DNA of 64,000 nucleotides. Origin: Vicinamibacteria bacterium. Its GTDB lineage: Bacteria; Acidobacteriota; Vicinamibacteria; Vicinamibacterales; UBA8438. The notes beneath the pieces are model-generated. The model was not told the origin of the DNA, searched no databases, and was given only the letters and a program-made list of their open reading frames with translations. This document shows positions 1 to 8,604 of this stretch, piece after piece; the first letter of the stretch is position 1, and the number at the start of each line of letters is the position of its first letter. The stretch lies in NCBI GenBank assembly GCA_022820825.1, contig JAJEEU010000037.1, positions 1 to 64,000 on the forward strand, in the 5' to 3' direction. The position numbers were made by a program, and so were the translations under genes.

Positions 1-1527
1 CGCGTCCGGCCACACGTCATACGGATTCCCGTCCTTCAGCGGCAGCTTGTACTCCGTCACCTCGTCCGTCACGGGGTCGATCTTCGTGATCGCGTTCCCG
101 TAGAAGTGCGCCGCCCAGATCTTCCCGTTGCTGTCTATCGCAGGCCGACGCGCAGGGTTCGCCATCGGATACGACGTCCACTGCTGCGTCTCCTGGTTGT
201 ACATCAGCGTCGCAGGCGTGTGCAGACCCACCGCCCACACACGGTCCTGCCGGTCCACGACAATCCCATACCCGCTGAAACCCGACAGCGGCTCCCACTC
301 CTCGAACTCCTTCGTCCGCGTGTCGAACTTCCCAATCTTCCCCGCCGACGCGAAATACGTGTACCAGATGTTCCCCCGCGAGTCCGCCCAGCAGCTATGC
401 GCCCCGCCCCCGCTCACCGGCATCTTGTGGCGCGTGATCTCCCCCGTCGCCGGGTCCAGCTCTCCCAGGTGGTCCCCCGTCAGCTCCACCCAGTACACCG
501 TCCCGCCCATCTCCAGTATCCCGTGCGGCGTGACGTTGATGTTCTCCGCGTTGTCGATCCAGTACTCCGTCGTCCGCGCCTCGAAGTCCCGCTCCCGCGT
601 GTCCACCTTGAGGATCGAGTTCGACCCGTTCCCCGACACCCAGATCACGCCCGGGTCCACCAGGCTCGCGAACACGCTGTGGATCGACCAGCTCGGCGGG
701 CGCCCGCTCACCTCGCGCCGCGGACCCCGGTTGAGCTCATACTGGATGTAGACCGCCTCCGACAGCCCCGACTCGTCCCGCACCAGCGGGTCCAGCAGCA
801 GGTCCCGCGGCTCGGAGCCCGGGCCGAAGTTCTCCGCCAGGTAGTCGATAATGAGTTCCTTCTCCGCCTCCGAAACCGTCTCGTGCGTGACCTGCGGAAC
901 CCCGGGCGACATGTTCGCCACACGCCCGTCCACCGCGAACATCCGCTCCACCGCGCGCGCCCAGCCCGCGCGGTTCCTCACCCCGCGGTTGTGGAACGCC
1001 GCCGGGCCGTGGCAGCCGAAGCACGAGTGCAGCATCACCTCCCGCGCCGGGTGCGGCGGATACAGCTCGTCGAAGTCCACCAGCGCCGCGCCGTCCGCGT
1101 TCACCTGCGTGCCGCCGTAGTTCGCGCGCGCGCCCTCGCTCCCCGCGCCCGCGCCCTGCGCCCCAACCGCGCCCGTCGACTCCAGCGCCAGGTCCGCCGT
1201 CGCCTCGCGGCCCGCCGCCACTTCCACCGTCCGCACCAGCGGCGCGTAGCCCGCCTCGATCACCTGCACCTCATACGGGCCAGGCGGCAGGTTGTAGATG
1301 CGGTAGCGGCCGTCCACCGTGTAGACCGTGTACGCAACCCGCCCCACCGTGTCCCGCGCCTTCACCCGAAAGGCGCGAACCTCGCCCGCGTCCGCCGTCA
1401 CCATGCCCGTAATCGAGCCCGTCGACTGCGCGGCAACCGGCGCCGGATACGCGCACAACGCGGCGGCCAGCAGCGCCGCCGCAGCCACCCTTGCAGTTCC
1501 GTCGAACAACAGTCTTGCCGGGATCAT
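1..1527 (-). CDS. Secreted haem-motif / virginiamycin B lyase-like beta-propeller protein (3' end cut by window)
   Basis: The frame is open from an ATG at 1527 to the window edge (509 codons, no stop). A good Shine-Dalgarno (AGGAGGG) precedes the ATG. An N-terminal signal peptide ending near AQS (residue 35) is followed by a carboxypeptidase-regulatory-like beta-sandwich (about 37-115). A cytochrome-type CFGCH motif lies at residues 169-173. From about residue 275 there are repeats of the streptogramin B lyase/Vgb type, with phrases such as TPHGILEMGG and NPYDVWPDA. It is probably exported and binds covalent haem c. A lyase activity is not implied by the fold. It lies 42 nt downstream of the DUF1552 gene on the same strand, so probably in one operon. 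The gene at 38956-41205 has the same domain plan. Confidence 0.85.
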   Translation of the reverse strand, partial: MIPARLLFDGTARVAAAALLAAALCAYPAPVAAQSTGSITGMVTADAGEVRAFRVKARDTVGRVAYTVYTVDGRYRIYNLPPGPYEVQVIEAGYAPLVRTVEVAAGREATADLALESTGAVGAQGAGAGSEGARANYGGTQVNADGAALVDFDELYPPHPAREVMLHSCFGCHGPAAFHNRGVRNRAGWARAVERMFAVDGRVANMSPGVPQVTHETVSEAEKELIIDYLAENFGPGSEPRDLLLDPLVRDESGLSEAVYIQYELNRGPRREVSGRPPSWSIHSVFASLVDPGVIWVSGNGSNSILKVDTRERDFEARTTEYWIDNAENINVTPHGILEMGGTVYWVELTGDHLGELDPATGEITRHKMPVSGGGAHSCWADSRGNIWYTYFASAGKIGKFDTRTKEFEEWEPLSGFSGYGIVVDRQDRVWAVGLHTPATLMYNQETQQWTSYPMANPARRPAIDSNGKIWAAHFYGNAITKIDPVTDEVTEYKLPLKDGNPYDVWPDA

Positions 1528-1569
1528 GAGCCTGCCCTCCTGAAGCATTCCGCCGGCCGGGTATCCCGC

Positions 1570-2883
1570 CTACAGCGCCAGCTTGCCGGTGCTGTCCGAG
1601 AACTTCTCCAGCGGCACGTCGACCTTCTCCAGCAGCGCGAGCAGCAGGTTCGCCATCGGCGTGTCCTGCGGGTGGGACTGGTGCAGGCCGCCCTTCACCG
1701 GTCCCGCTCCGCCGCCCACCACCAGCGTCGGCAGGTTGTCGTGGGCATGGATGTTCGAGTTGCTCATGCCGCCGCCGTACAGGATCAGCACGTGATCCAG
1801 CAGGCTGCCGTCGCCGTCCGGCGTCGACCGCAGGCGGTCGAGGTAGTACGCGAACAGCTCCATGTGCAGCACGTTGATCCTGGAGAGCTTCTCCAGCTTG
1901 TCCTGCTCGTCCTTGTGGTGCGAGATGGAGTGGTGCGGATCGGCGACCCCCACGTGCGGATACGTGCGCTGGCTGATCTCCTTGCCCAGCATGAAGGTGC
2001 TCACCCGCGTGAGGTCGGTCTGGTACGCCAGCACCTGCAGGTCGAGCATGATCTTCGCGTAGTCGTCGTAGTGCTCCGGCACGCCGATCGGCCGCGGCAT
2101 GTCGGGCACCGCGGCGCTCTGCTCCTCGGCGAGCTGGATGCGCCGCTCGATGTCGCGGATGGCGTCGAAGTACTGGCCGAGCTTCTCCCGGTCGGACGCG
2201 CCGAGCGTGCGCGCGAGACCGTCGGCGTCGCGGCGCACCGAGTCGAGGATGCTGCGGTCCTGCGCGAGCCGCGCCTGCCGCGCGGCGCCGCCCGCCGAGT
2301 CGCCGTCGCCGAACATCCGCTCGAACACATTGCGGGGGTCGGTCTCGACGGGCATGGGCGTCGTCGGCGTGCGCCACGACACGGTGTTCGTATAGGCGCA
2401 ACTGTAGTTGCCGCAGCACGCGCCGGTGAAGTCGGCGCCTTCCAGGCCGAGCTCGAGCGAGGCCCACTGCGTGTGCTGCCCGAAGTGCTCGGCCGCTATC
2501 TGGTCGACGGTCGTGGCCGCCTCCACCGTCGTCAGCGACTCGTTGGGCGCCACGCCGGTCAGCCAGGACGCCGCCGCCACGGCGTGGGCGCCGCGCACCT
2601 GGTTGGTCAGCCCGCTCAGCACGCGCACGTGATCGCGGAACGGCTCCAGCGGCGCCAGAATGCGCGAGAACGCCGCACCGCTGCCCTCGGCGGCGGGCAC
2701 CCAGTCGGCCATGTTGGCGCCGTTCGGGATGTAGACGAAGCCCAGGCGGCGCAGCGCCCGGGCCGGGCTCGCGGCGAGCGCCGTGAACGCCGGGACCATC
2801 GCGTCGAGCACCGGCAGCGACAGCGCCGCTCCCAGCCCGCGCAGTACCGTCCGCCGGGAAACCGACCGCTTGGTGATGAACAT
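1570..2883 (-). CDS. DUF1552 family Tat-signal protein (set A)
   Basis: This 437-residue protein starts MFITKRSVSRRTVLRGLGA, a twin-arginine-like signal followed by a hydrophobic stretch. The body matches DUF1552 proteins of Acidobacteriota and Planctomycetota, recognised by similarity to the two other copies in this window (24922-26271, 46659-48014). Shared signatures include YVPNG-type (here YIPNG), CAYTNT, RDIERRI and the His-rich DPHHSISHHKDE. The function is unknown; the family is often discussed as sulfatase-like, but no sulfatase cysteine motif is visible. It lies 47 nt downstream of the DUF1592 gene 2931-5375, as in the other two sets, so the two probably act together in the periplasm. 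Confidence 0.92.
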   Translation of the reverse strand: MFITKRSVSRRTVLRGLGAALSLPVLDAMVPAFTALAASPARALRRLGFVYIPNGANMADWVPAAEGSGAAFSRILAPLEPFRDHVRVLSGLTNQVRGAHAVAAASWLTGVAPNESLTTVEAATTVDQIAAEHFGQHTQWASLELGLEGADFTGACCGNYSCAYTNTVSWRTPTTPMPVETDPRNVFERMFGDGDSAGGAARQARLAQDRSILDSVRRDADGLARTLGASDREKLGQYFDAIRDIERRIQLAEEQSAAVPDMPRPIGVPEHYDDYAKIMLDLQVLAYQTDLTRVSTFMLGKEISQRTYPHVGVADPHHSISHHKDEQDKLEKLSRINVLHMELFAYYLDRLRSTPDGDGSLLDHVLILYGGGMSNSNIHAHDNLPTLVVGGGAGPVKGGLHQSHPQDTPMANLLLALLEKVDVPLEKFSDSTGKLAL

Positions 2884-2930
2884 GCCTCAAAGCCTCCAGC
2901 TTCTACCAGCTTCTTCTTGGGGCTGCGCCG

Positions 2931-5375
2931 CTAAACCTCGCCGGGCACCTGCGCGGCCGCGCGCCGCATCTGGAACGGCGTGCTCCGCACGATGCCGAGA
3001 ATGAGCGCCGACAGCCGGTTGCCGTCCGCCGCCGCCTCCCGCGCGATGGCCCGCACCGCCGGACGATCGTAATACTCCAGGCCGCGTCCCGTCGCGTACA
3101 TCAGCAGCTTCTCCGCGACCGTCTCCACGAACTGCTCGGGTTTGGACAGCAGCACCTGGCGCAGTCCGGCCGGGCCGTCGAACACCACGCCGCCCGGCAG
3201 CTCACCCGACGCATCCACGACCTCACCGGACTCGGCGCGGTCACGCCACGCGCCGACGGCGTCGAAGTTCTCCAGCGACAGCCCGAGCTGGTCCATCCTG
3301 ACGTGACAGGCGGCGCAGACCGGGTTCCGCCGGTGCACCTCCATCGCCTCGCGCATCGACAGCGCCTGGCCCTCTTCGTCTTCTTCCTCGAGGGCCGGCA
3401 CTTCGGGCGGCGGCGGCGGCGGCGGCGTGCCGAGCAGGTTCTCCAGAATCCACTTGCCGCGGTTGACCGGCGAGGTGCGCGTCGCCAGCGACGTGACCGT
3501 GAGCACGCTGCCGTGGCCGAGGATGCCGGCGCGCGCGTCGTGGTCCGGTCCCAGCGTCACGCGGCGGAACCAGTTGCCCTGCACGCCCGGGATGCCGTAG
3601 TGGCTGGCCAGCCGCTCGTTCACGTAGGTGTGGTCCGCCGTGAGCAGGTCGAACACGCTGCGGTCTTCGCGCAGGATGCTGCCCACGAACAGCTCGGTCT
3701 CGCGCTGGAACGCCCGCCGCAGGTTCTCGTCGAACTCGGGGAACAGGTCCTCGTTGGGCACGGCGAACGACAGGTTGCGGGTGCCGAGCCATTGCGCGGC
3801 GAAGTTGCCGACCAGCGCGTCGGCGCGCGGATCGGCCAGCATCCTCCGGACCTCGCCGTCGAGCACGTCCGGGTCGCGGAGCCGGCCTTCTGCCGCCGCG
3901 GCCAGAAGCCGCTCGTCGGGAATGCTGCTCCACAGGAAGAACGACAGCCGGGAGGCCAGCTCGATGTCCGAGATGCGGTACGGCGTGTCCGGCGCGACAC
4001 CGTCCGGATCCCGCTCTACGCGGAACAGGAAGTACGGGCTGACGAGAATGCGCTGCAGCGCCAGCTCGATGCCGGCCTCGAAGCCGCCCGTGTCCCGCCC
4101 CGACTCGTAGAACCCGATCAGCGTATCCAGGTCGGCTTCCGTAACGGGCCTGCGGAAGGCCCGCCGCGCCAGGCCGGAGACGATCTGCCGCGCGCAGCGC
4201 AGCTCCCGATCCTGCGCTTCCCCCGTCTCCGGGCGGCAGGTGAATATGCGCCGCCGGCTGGGCGTGTCGCCCGGGCCCGTCGCGTCGTACGGACCGCGGA
4301 TCTCGACGCGGCCGATGCCCGCGAGACCGAGCTTGGCGTGGTAGTAGTCCCACGACTTCGGCTGCACGGCTTTCTCGGGCGGCCCCTCGATCATGCTCGA
4401 CTGTTCCGGGAAGGTGACGCCGACCACGTGGCGCCCGGCGGTGACCGTCGCGCGGAACTCCATCTCGTCGTCCGCGTGCGTCAGGTAGTTCGCCAGCGCC
4501 GTGTAGTTGGCCTCCAGTCCCTCGTGCCCCTTCTCGATCTCCTCGCCGCCCACGTGGAACGACTGGATCCTCCGGCCGTCGAGCAGCGCATCGATGCGGT
4601 ACGCATGCAGCAGGCCGCGGATCTCGTCGATCCGGTTGCGCGCCATGCGAATCCGGAACACGTACTCCCCGTCCATCGGAAAGTAGTGCGGAATGGCGAC
4701 GCCGCCGCGCGTGCCGAGCGGCAGCTCCTCGTCCGTGCGTCCCTCCTGCACCAGCGTCCGCGGGACGCGATACATGACCGCCCGCAGAGCCGGATCGCCG
4801 ATCGCCAGCCGGCTGACCTTGCGCGCCGCCGACATGTAGCGCTCCAGGAACAGCGGCGAGATGGTCAGCACGTCGGCGATGTTGTCGAATCCGCCGCCTG
4901 AATCGTCGGGCGGCAGCAGGGCCGCGACGTCGACTTCCAGATCGAGCAGGTCGCGCACCGCGCGACCGTATTCCGTACGGTTGAGGCGGTGGACCGCCGG
5001 GCGGCCGGGATTCGGATTGTCCAGCGCAATCTGATCCAGCGACGTCTCGAGCCACGCCATGATCGGCTCGGTCTCCGCGTCCGTGGGGCGCGGTCTGTCG
5101 GGCGGCGGCATCCCGCCGGTGCGGAGCTTGCCCAGCACTTTCTCCCACACGGCCGGATCCGCCGCGACGTCGCCGATAGCCCGTCCCTGCAGGCTCAGGC
5201 CGGCGGTCTCGAGCCGGTCGTTGTGGCAGGCAAGGCAATAGCGGTCGAGCATGGCCCGGTCGGGCGGGCCGGCAGGCTGCTCCTGCGACGCCGCGGCGGC
5301 GGACCGGACGGTCGCGCCTGCCGCCAGCGTGACTGCGAGGACTATGAGGGGGACGCGAAATCCAGCCAACTGCAT
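2931..5375 (-). CDS. DUF1592-type cytochrome-like secreted protein (set A)
   Basis: An 814-residue exported protein. I choose ATG 5375 (MQLAGFRVPLIVLAVTLAAG) because it begins a clean signal peptide; the upstream in-frame ATG at 5429 would add 18 unlikely residues. A CLACH haem motif lies at residues 47-51, in a PSCyt1-like domain. The order typical of the family follows: DUF1587, DUF1595, DUF1592, DUF1588 and DUF1585. A second CAACH motif near residue 690 is followed by ENFDAVGAW. These proteins are predicted periplasmic or outer-membrane-facing c-type cytochromes of unknown substrate. It is first in a probable operon with the DUF1552 gene and the lyase-like gene, and divergent from the ankyrin gene at 5576. 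Confidence 0.92.
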   Translation of the reverse strand: MQLAGFRVPLIVLAVTLAAGATVRSAAAASQEQPAGPPDRAMLDRYCLACHNDRLETAGLSLQGRAIGDVAADPAVWEKVLGKLRTGGMPPPDRPRPTDAETEPIMAWLETSLDQIALDNPNPGRPAVHRLNRTEYGRAVRDLLDLEVDVAALLPPDDSGGGFDNIADVLTISPLFLERYMSAARKVSRLAIGDPALRAVMYRVPRTLVQEGRTDEELPLGTRGGVAIPHYFPMDGEYVFRIRMARNRIDEIRGLLHAYRIDALLDGRRIQSFHVGGEEIEKGHEGLEANYTALANYLTHADDEMEFRATVTAGRHVVGVTFPEQSSMIEGPPEKAVQPKSWDYYHAKLGLAGIGRVEIRGPYDATGPGDTPSRRRIFTCRPETGEAQDRELRCARQIVSGLARRAFRRPVTEADLDTLIGFYESGRDTGGFEAGIELALQRILVSPYFLFRVERDPDGVAPDTPYRISDIELASRLSFFLWSSIPDERLLAAAAEGRLRDPDVLDGEVRRMLADPRADALVGNFAAQWLGTRNLSFAVPNEDLFPEFDENLRRAFQRETELFVGSILREDRSVFDLLTADHTYVNERLASHYGIPGVQGNWFRRVTLGPDHDARAGILGHGSVLTVTSLATRTSPVNRGKWILENLLGTPPPPPPPEVPALEEEDEEGQALSMREAMEVHRRNPVCAACHVRMDQLGLSLENFDAVGAWRDRAESGEVVDASGELPGGVVFDGPAGLRQVLLSKPEQFVETVAEKLLMYATGRGLEYYDRPAVRAIAREAAADGNRLSALILGIVRSTPFQMRRAAAQVPGEV

Positions 5376-5474
5376 GCGTATGATCCCCGCCGCCGCACCC
5401 CCGTAACAAGCCGCCAGCGGGTTGCGCAATCCGAATGCTGACCCGAGCTACGGGTTGCGCACTTTATCCAGATC

Positions 5475-5537
5475 CCGGTAGCGTTAGCTTACCGGATAGC
5501 GCGGCCGGTACAGCAAGATTTCGGCCGCCTCTACCGG
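5475..5537. promoter_or_regulatory. Cluster of CCGGTA/TACCGG half-sites in divergent intergenic region
   Basis: The 200-bp gap between the divergent DUF1592 and ankyrin genes holds four copies of the hexamer CCGGTA or its complement, at 5475, 5490, 5505 and 5532. The first two form an inverted repeat with a 9-nt loop. This could be an operator controlling both genes. It is inferred only from the repetition; no regulator is identified, and chance in GC-rich DNA is possible. Confidence 0.35.
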
Positions 5538-5575
5538 AATCGTGGTATCCGCGCAGACGCCGCGTTACCGCGATA

Positions 5576-7096
5576 ATGGCGTACGAGCCGATGCACCGCC
5601 ACAACAACACGCGTAGCAGGGCTTGGGGGCGCAGCACCCATCTAATCATGCTCGTGGCGCTCGCGGCGGGCGCGCACGCCGCTGCGGACGACGCGCGGCT
5701 CGTCGACGCGGCCAAGCGCAACGAGGCGGCCGCCGTCCGCGCCCTGCTGGACGAGGGTCTCGACGTCAACGCCCGCCATCCGGACGGCTCCACCGCGCTG
5801 CTGTGGGCCGTCTACTACGACGACGCCGACACGGTCGGCGTGCTGCTCGGTGCGGGCGCCGACGCCAACGCGGCCAACGAGTACGGCGAGGCGCCGCTGT
5901 CGCTGGCCGCCGGGAACCGCAACGCGGCCATCGCGGCCACGCTGCTGGACGCCGGCGCCGACCCCCACGCCGTGAAGCCGAGCGGAGAGACGGTGCTGAT
6001 GGCCGCGGCGCGCGCCGGCAGCCTCGCGGTCGTGGAGCTGCTTCTGCCCCGCGGCGTGGACGTCAATGCCAGCGAGCCGGGCAGGCGCCAGACGGCACTC
6101 ATGTTCGCCGCCGCGGGGAAGCACCGCGACGTGGCGGAGGCGCTCATCGCCGCCGGTGCGGACGTCAACGCCGCTTCGAAGGCAGGCTCGACGGCGCTGC
6201 ACTTCGCGGTGCAGCAGGCGGACATCCCGACCGCGCGCCTGCTGCTGGACGCCGGCGCCAGCGTGCACGCCGCGATGTCCGTGCGCCAGATGGATCAGTT
6301 CACGCTGGGCCTGGTCGAGACCTTCGACGGCCAGACGCCGCTGTGGCTGGCAATCACCAACTGCCGCAAGGACGGCCTGGAGTACTTCGGCTCCACCGAG
6401 CCGCATCCGGTCGGCCTGACCTGTCCCGCGAACGAGGAGCTCGGCATCATGTTCCTGGAGCGCGGGGCCGACCCGAACCAGGCGGACGGCGCCCGCTTTC
6501 AGCCCCTGCAGCGCGCGGTGCAGACCGGCATGGATGACCTGGTCGCCGCCCTGCTGCGTCACGGAGCGGATCCGAACGCCCCGGTAGCGCCCGACGTGCG
6601 GCAGTGGGCCGGCGAGAACCGCGGCGGCGCCCGGAACATCGAGCCGGTGCCGATCGGCGCCACGCCGTTCTTCCTCGCCGCCTGGACGCACAACCCGGAT
6701 CTCATGCGGGCGCTGCTGGCGGCCGGCGCGGATCCGCACACCCCGGCCGCCGACGGGTCGACGCCGCTGCACGCGGTATCCGGCGTGCCGGGCCGCCCCC
6801 CGATGGGCTACTCCAACCACCTGGAACCGCCGCGGATGCTCGACGCCGCACGCATCGCGCTCGGCGAGGGCGCCGACATCAACGCCGCGAACCGGGCGGG
6901 ACGCACGCCCATGCACGGCGCCGCCGACATCAAGTCGACCGAGCTGATCCAGTTCCTGCACGACAACGGCGGCCGTCTGGACGTCACCGACAACGAGGGC
7001 GAGACGCCCCTCACCCTGGCCGGCGTCGGCGAGCTCTACGACGATTCGAAGGCCGACGCGGCCACGAAGCTGCTGCGCGAGCTGGCCGGACTGTGA
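5576..7096 (+). CDS. Secreted ankyrin-repeat protein (set A)
   Basis: About 506 residues. ATG 5576 or ATG 5591 gives a signal peptide (hydrophobic [12 protein letters not shown], cleavage before AADD). The longer open frame from 5435 has no support. The mature part is almost entirely ankyrin repeats of the type [20 protein letters not shown], roughly nine to ten units, with two insertions: one near residue 260 containing two cysteines, and one near 400. An exported ankyrin protein is unusual, since most bacterial ankyrins are cytoplasmic. Two paralogues (26300-27883, 42579-44213) also sit beside DUF1592/DUF1552 genes, so it is probably a binding or assembly partner of those proteins. No catalytic motif is seen. 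Confidence 0.88.
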   Translation: MAYEPMHRHNNTRSRAWGRSTHLIMLVALAAGAHAAADDARLVDAAKRNEAAAVRALLDEGLDVNARHPDGSTALLWAVYYDDADTVGVLLGAGADANAANEYGEAPLSLAAGNRNAAIAATLLDAGADPHAVKPSGETVLMAAARAGSLAVVELLLPRGVDVNASEPGRRQTALMFAAAGKHRDVAEALIAAGADVNAASKAGSTALHFAVQQADIPTARLLLDAGASVHAAMSVRQMDQFTLGLVETFDGQTPLWLAITNCRKDGLEYFGSTEPHPVGLTCPANEELGIMFLERGADPNQADGARFQPLQRAVQTGMDDLVAALLRHGADPNAPVAPDVRQWAGENRGGARNIEPVPIGATPFFLAAWTHNPDLMRALLAAGADPHTPAADGSTPLHAVSGVPGRPPMGYSNHLEPPRMLDAARIALGEGADINAANRAGRTPMHGAADIKSTELIQFLHDNGGRLDVTDNEGETPLTLAGVGELYDDSKADAATKLLRELAGL

Positions 7097-7122
7097 GTCG
7101 GCGCTCCCACGGCGCAACCACT

Positions 7123-7150
7123 ATATGTGTAGCTGGCATGCTATACATGT
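7123..7150. promoter_or_regulatory. Inverted repeat, probable VapB operator
   Basis: ATATGTGTAGC, a 6-nt spacer, then GCTATACATGT form an 11-bp inverted repeat with 9 matching pairs. It ends 4 nt before the vapB start codon. Such palindromes immediately upstream of vapBC are the usual autoregulatory sites for the antitoxin. Inferred from position and symmetry. Confidence 0.55.
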
Positions 7151-7154
7151 AGCC

Positions 7155-7409
7155 ATGGCGCTCAACATCAGAAACGCCGAAACCGAGCGGCTGGCGGCCG
7201 AGCTGGCGCGGCTGACCGGAAAGACGAAGACCGAGGCAGTCACCGAGGCCATGCGGAACCACCTGGAACGACTGCGACGAGAACAGTCCGGCCGAACGCT
7301 GGCCGACGAGCTCGACGAGATTGGCCGCCAGTGCGCGAAGCTCCCGGTCCGTGACGGACGACCCGCCGACGAGATCCTCGGGTACGACGAGCACGGCCTT
7401 CCCCGCTGA
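7155..7409 (+). CDS. vapB: VapB-family antitoxin
   Basis: An 84-residue protein beginning [20 protein letters not shown], typical of the PSK_trans_fac/Rv0623-type VapB antitoxins. It has an N-terminal DNA-binding part and a C-terminal toxin-wrapping tail ([13 protein letters not shown]). The start is ATG 7155, not the upstream GTG-type start at 7125, because the family begins here and the operator lies just upstream. Its stop overlaps the vapC start by one base (TGATG), giving translational coupling. The partner toxin carries a premature stop, so this may now be an antitoxin without an active toxin. Confidence 0.85.
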   Translation: MALNIRNAETERLAAELARLTGKTKTEAVTEAMRNHLERLRREQSGRTLADELDEIGRQCAKLPVRDGRPADEILGYDEHGLPR

Positions 7410-7813
7410 TGGTCATCGACACATAGGCCTTCCTTGCAATTCTGCAAGACGAGCAGGACCGCACTTCGCTCACCAGGGCGATCACGGCGGCGGCCGTGCG
7501 CCGGACATCGGCAGCCACCTTCCTGGAAACCTCGATTGTCCTCGAGTCGCGCCACGGAGCGGACGGGGTGCAGTTGCTCGATCTGTTGATTGAGTCCGCC
7601 GGCATCGAGGTAGTGGCGGTCGATTTCGCTCAAGCCAGGATCGCGCGCCGGGCGTTCGCCCGCTTCGGGAAAGGGCGGCATCCGGCCGGACTCAACTACG
7701 GCGACTGCTTCGCCTACGCGCTCGCCCGCCAGCTCGGGGAACCGCTGCTCTGCAAGGGCGACGACTTCTCGCAGACAGACCTCGCCCTGACAGGTGGTTT
7801 CGAGAATGCCTGA
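7409..7813 (+). pseudogene. vapC: vapC PIN-domain toxin interrupted by an in-frame TAG at codon 6
   Basis: Reading from ATG 7409 gives MVIDT, then TAG (7424-7426), then a continuous PIN domain to the stop at 7811: AFLAILQDEQDRTSL, FLETSIVLESR, NYGDCFAYALA and CKGDDF. The full frame would be 134 residues, the normal VapC length. Families normally have DTSA here, so one base change (TCG to TAG) explains the stop. Catalytic acidic residues are otherwise kept (D4, the E of LETS, the D of YGDC, the D of GDDF). A restart at 7496 would lack the first catalytic Asp. Probably inactive unless TAG is read through. Confidence 0.82.
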
Positions 7814-7834
7814 GCACGGCCGACCCGGGAAGGT

Positions 7835-7850
7835 TGGTGCCGGTGCAGGG
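7835..7850. repeat. Copy of the tRNA 3' end (att-like direct repeat)
   Basis: TGGTGCCGGTGCAGGG is identical to 10283-10298, the last 16 nt of the tRNA gene including its encoded CCA. Both copies are in the same orientation. Similarity continues outward (CCCGGGAAGGT here, CCCGGAAAGGT there). A displaced tRNA 3' end is the usual scar of site-specific integration into a tRNA gene. The other tRNA domains are not present here, so it is not a second tRNA. Confidence 0.6.
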
Positions 7851-8092
7851 CACCGTCTATAACATATTACCTATTTATTTTCAGTAGTTTACGGATTTCA
7901 CTTCCGCCGTTTACCCCACGTCTGGCCCAACAATAATTCCTACCCTACGAGCGAGCGACCGTAGATCAGAGAATCAACAGGCTCCGCGCGCTGTCAAAAC
8001 CGCACGCCGACCGCGAGACGCTACCGGCGCGCCTCATGTCAACCCCTGAGTGCTTGTACCTCGGATACGGTCTGAGTTCGGCAGTCATCACA
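7851..8092. other. AT-rich stretch without a recognisable gene
   Basis: This 242-bp stretch has a markedly AT-rich core (about 7858-7940) in otherwise GC-rich DNA. Only short frames are present and none shows family features. It may be residual foreign DNA just inside the tRNA-end repeat. No tRNA, promoter or origin motif is convincing. Confidence 0.4.
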
Positions 8093-8341
8093 TCAACCGA
8101 AAAGGGTGTCGCGCACTGCCTGCTTGGACAGACCGAGGAATGCCGCCACATCGGCGATGATCGCGTCCAGCGTGCCGATCCGAACGTGCCGATGCCGCGG
8201 TACGGTCACCTGATGCTGGTCGTCACCCGCCATTAGCGTCACGGTCATGTGGTTGCCCCGGCTCCGAGTCACGTGGTAGCCGTAGTGACGAGCGAGTCAC
8301 CGGGCGACCTCAGCGCCAGAGAGGTCGCGGGGCAGCTTCAT
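8093..8341 (-). pseudogene. hicA: hicA-family toxin interrupted by an in-frame TGA at codon 15
   Basis: From ATG 8341 the frame reads MKLPRDLSGAEVAR, then TGA (8299-8297), then continues without another stop to 8093: LARHYGYHVTRSRGNHMTV, VTVPRHRHVRIGTLDAI and FLGLSKQAVRDTLFG. The 82-residue product matches HicA mRNA-interferases, including the catalytic His in the GNH motif. The start overlaps the stop of the upstream hicB-like gene (ATGA). A single base change would restore a sense codon. The toxin is probably dead, or the frame is translated only from an internal start at low level. Confidence 0.8.
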
Positions 8342-8580
8342 ACCGCGATGGCCTCTTCCCGGACGAGATGCAGCCGGATCACGCGCGGCGCCCCGTCCTC
8401 GTCGAAGTGGCAGAGCACGGCGTCTCTCGCCATCTCCTTCAGATCGTCCCAGTTTGCGCCCTGCGTGTAGATGCTGTATCCGAGTGCCCTGGCATCGTAC
8501 CCGCCCTCCACCGCTTCGGTAACCTCGAAGATGATTTCCGCCGGCCGCATCCGCGACTCCGCCGCTGGATGGTCAGTCAT
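8338..8580 (-). CDS. hicB: Small HicB-like antitoxin
   Basis: An 80-residue protein, MTDHPAAESRMRPAEIIFEV and so on, matching short HicB-like proteins (partial RNase H-like HicB fold: VEGGYDARALGYSIYTQG). These are sometimes mislabelled as 2-oxoisovalerate dehydrogenase fragments. A GGGAG ribosome site precedes ATG 8580; a second ATG at 8550 is possible. It overlaps the hicA start by 4 nt, so it is the antitoxin-first partner of the broken toxin. It has no separate C-terminal helix-turn-helix domain. Confidence 0.78.
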   Translation of the reverse strand: MTDHPAAESRMRPAEIIFEVTEAVEGGYDARALGYSIYTQGANWDDLKEMARDAVLCHFDEDGAPRVIRLHLVREEAIAV

Positions 8581-8604
8581 TGCCCACTCCCGTTTCGCTC
8601 GCCC

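Noticed and set aside
106-2934. 942-codon open frame on the plus strand over the DUF1552 and lyase-like genes
   Set aside because: Arg/His/Val-rich antisense shadow with no family features; the minus-strand genes have clear domains and ribosome sites.
7835-7912. Possible second tRNA gene at the tRNA-end copy
   Set aside because: Only the last 16 nt match; no anticodon arm, D arm or acceptor partner follows.
7858-7940. AT-rich stretch as a replication origin or attachment core
   Set aside because: No DnaA-box-like repeats, iterons or origin genes; too short and isolated.
7424-8299. Stop-codon reassignment as the explanation for the two interrupted toxins
   Set aside because: One stop is TAG and the other TGA, and both codons end normal genes throughout the window.
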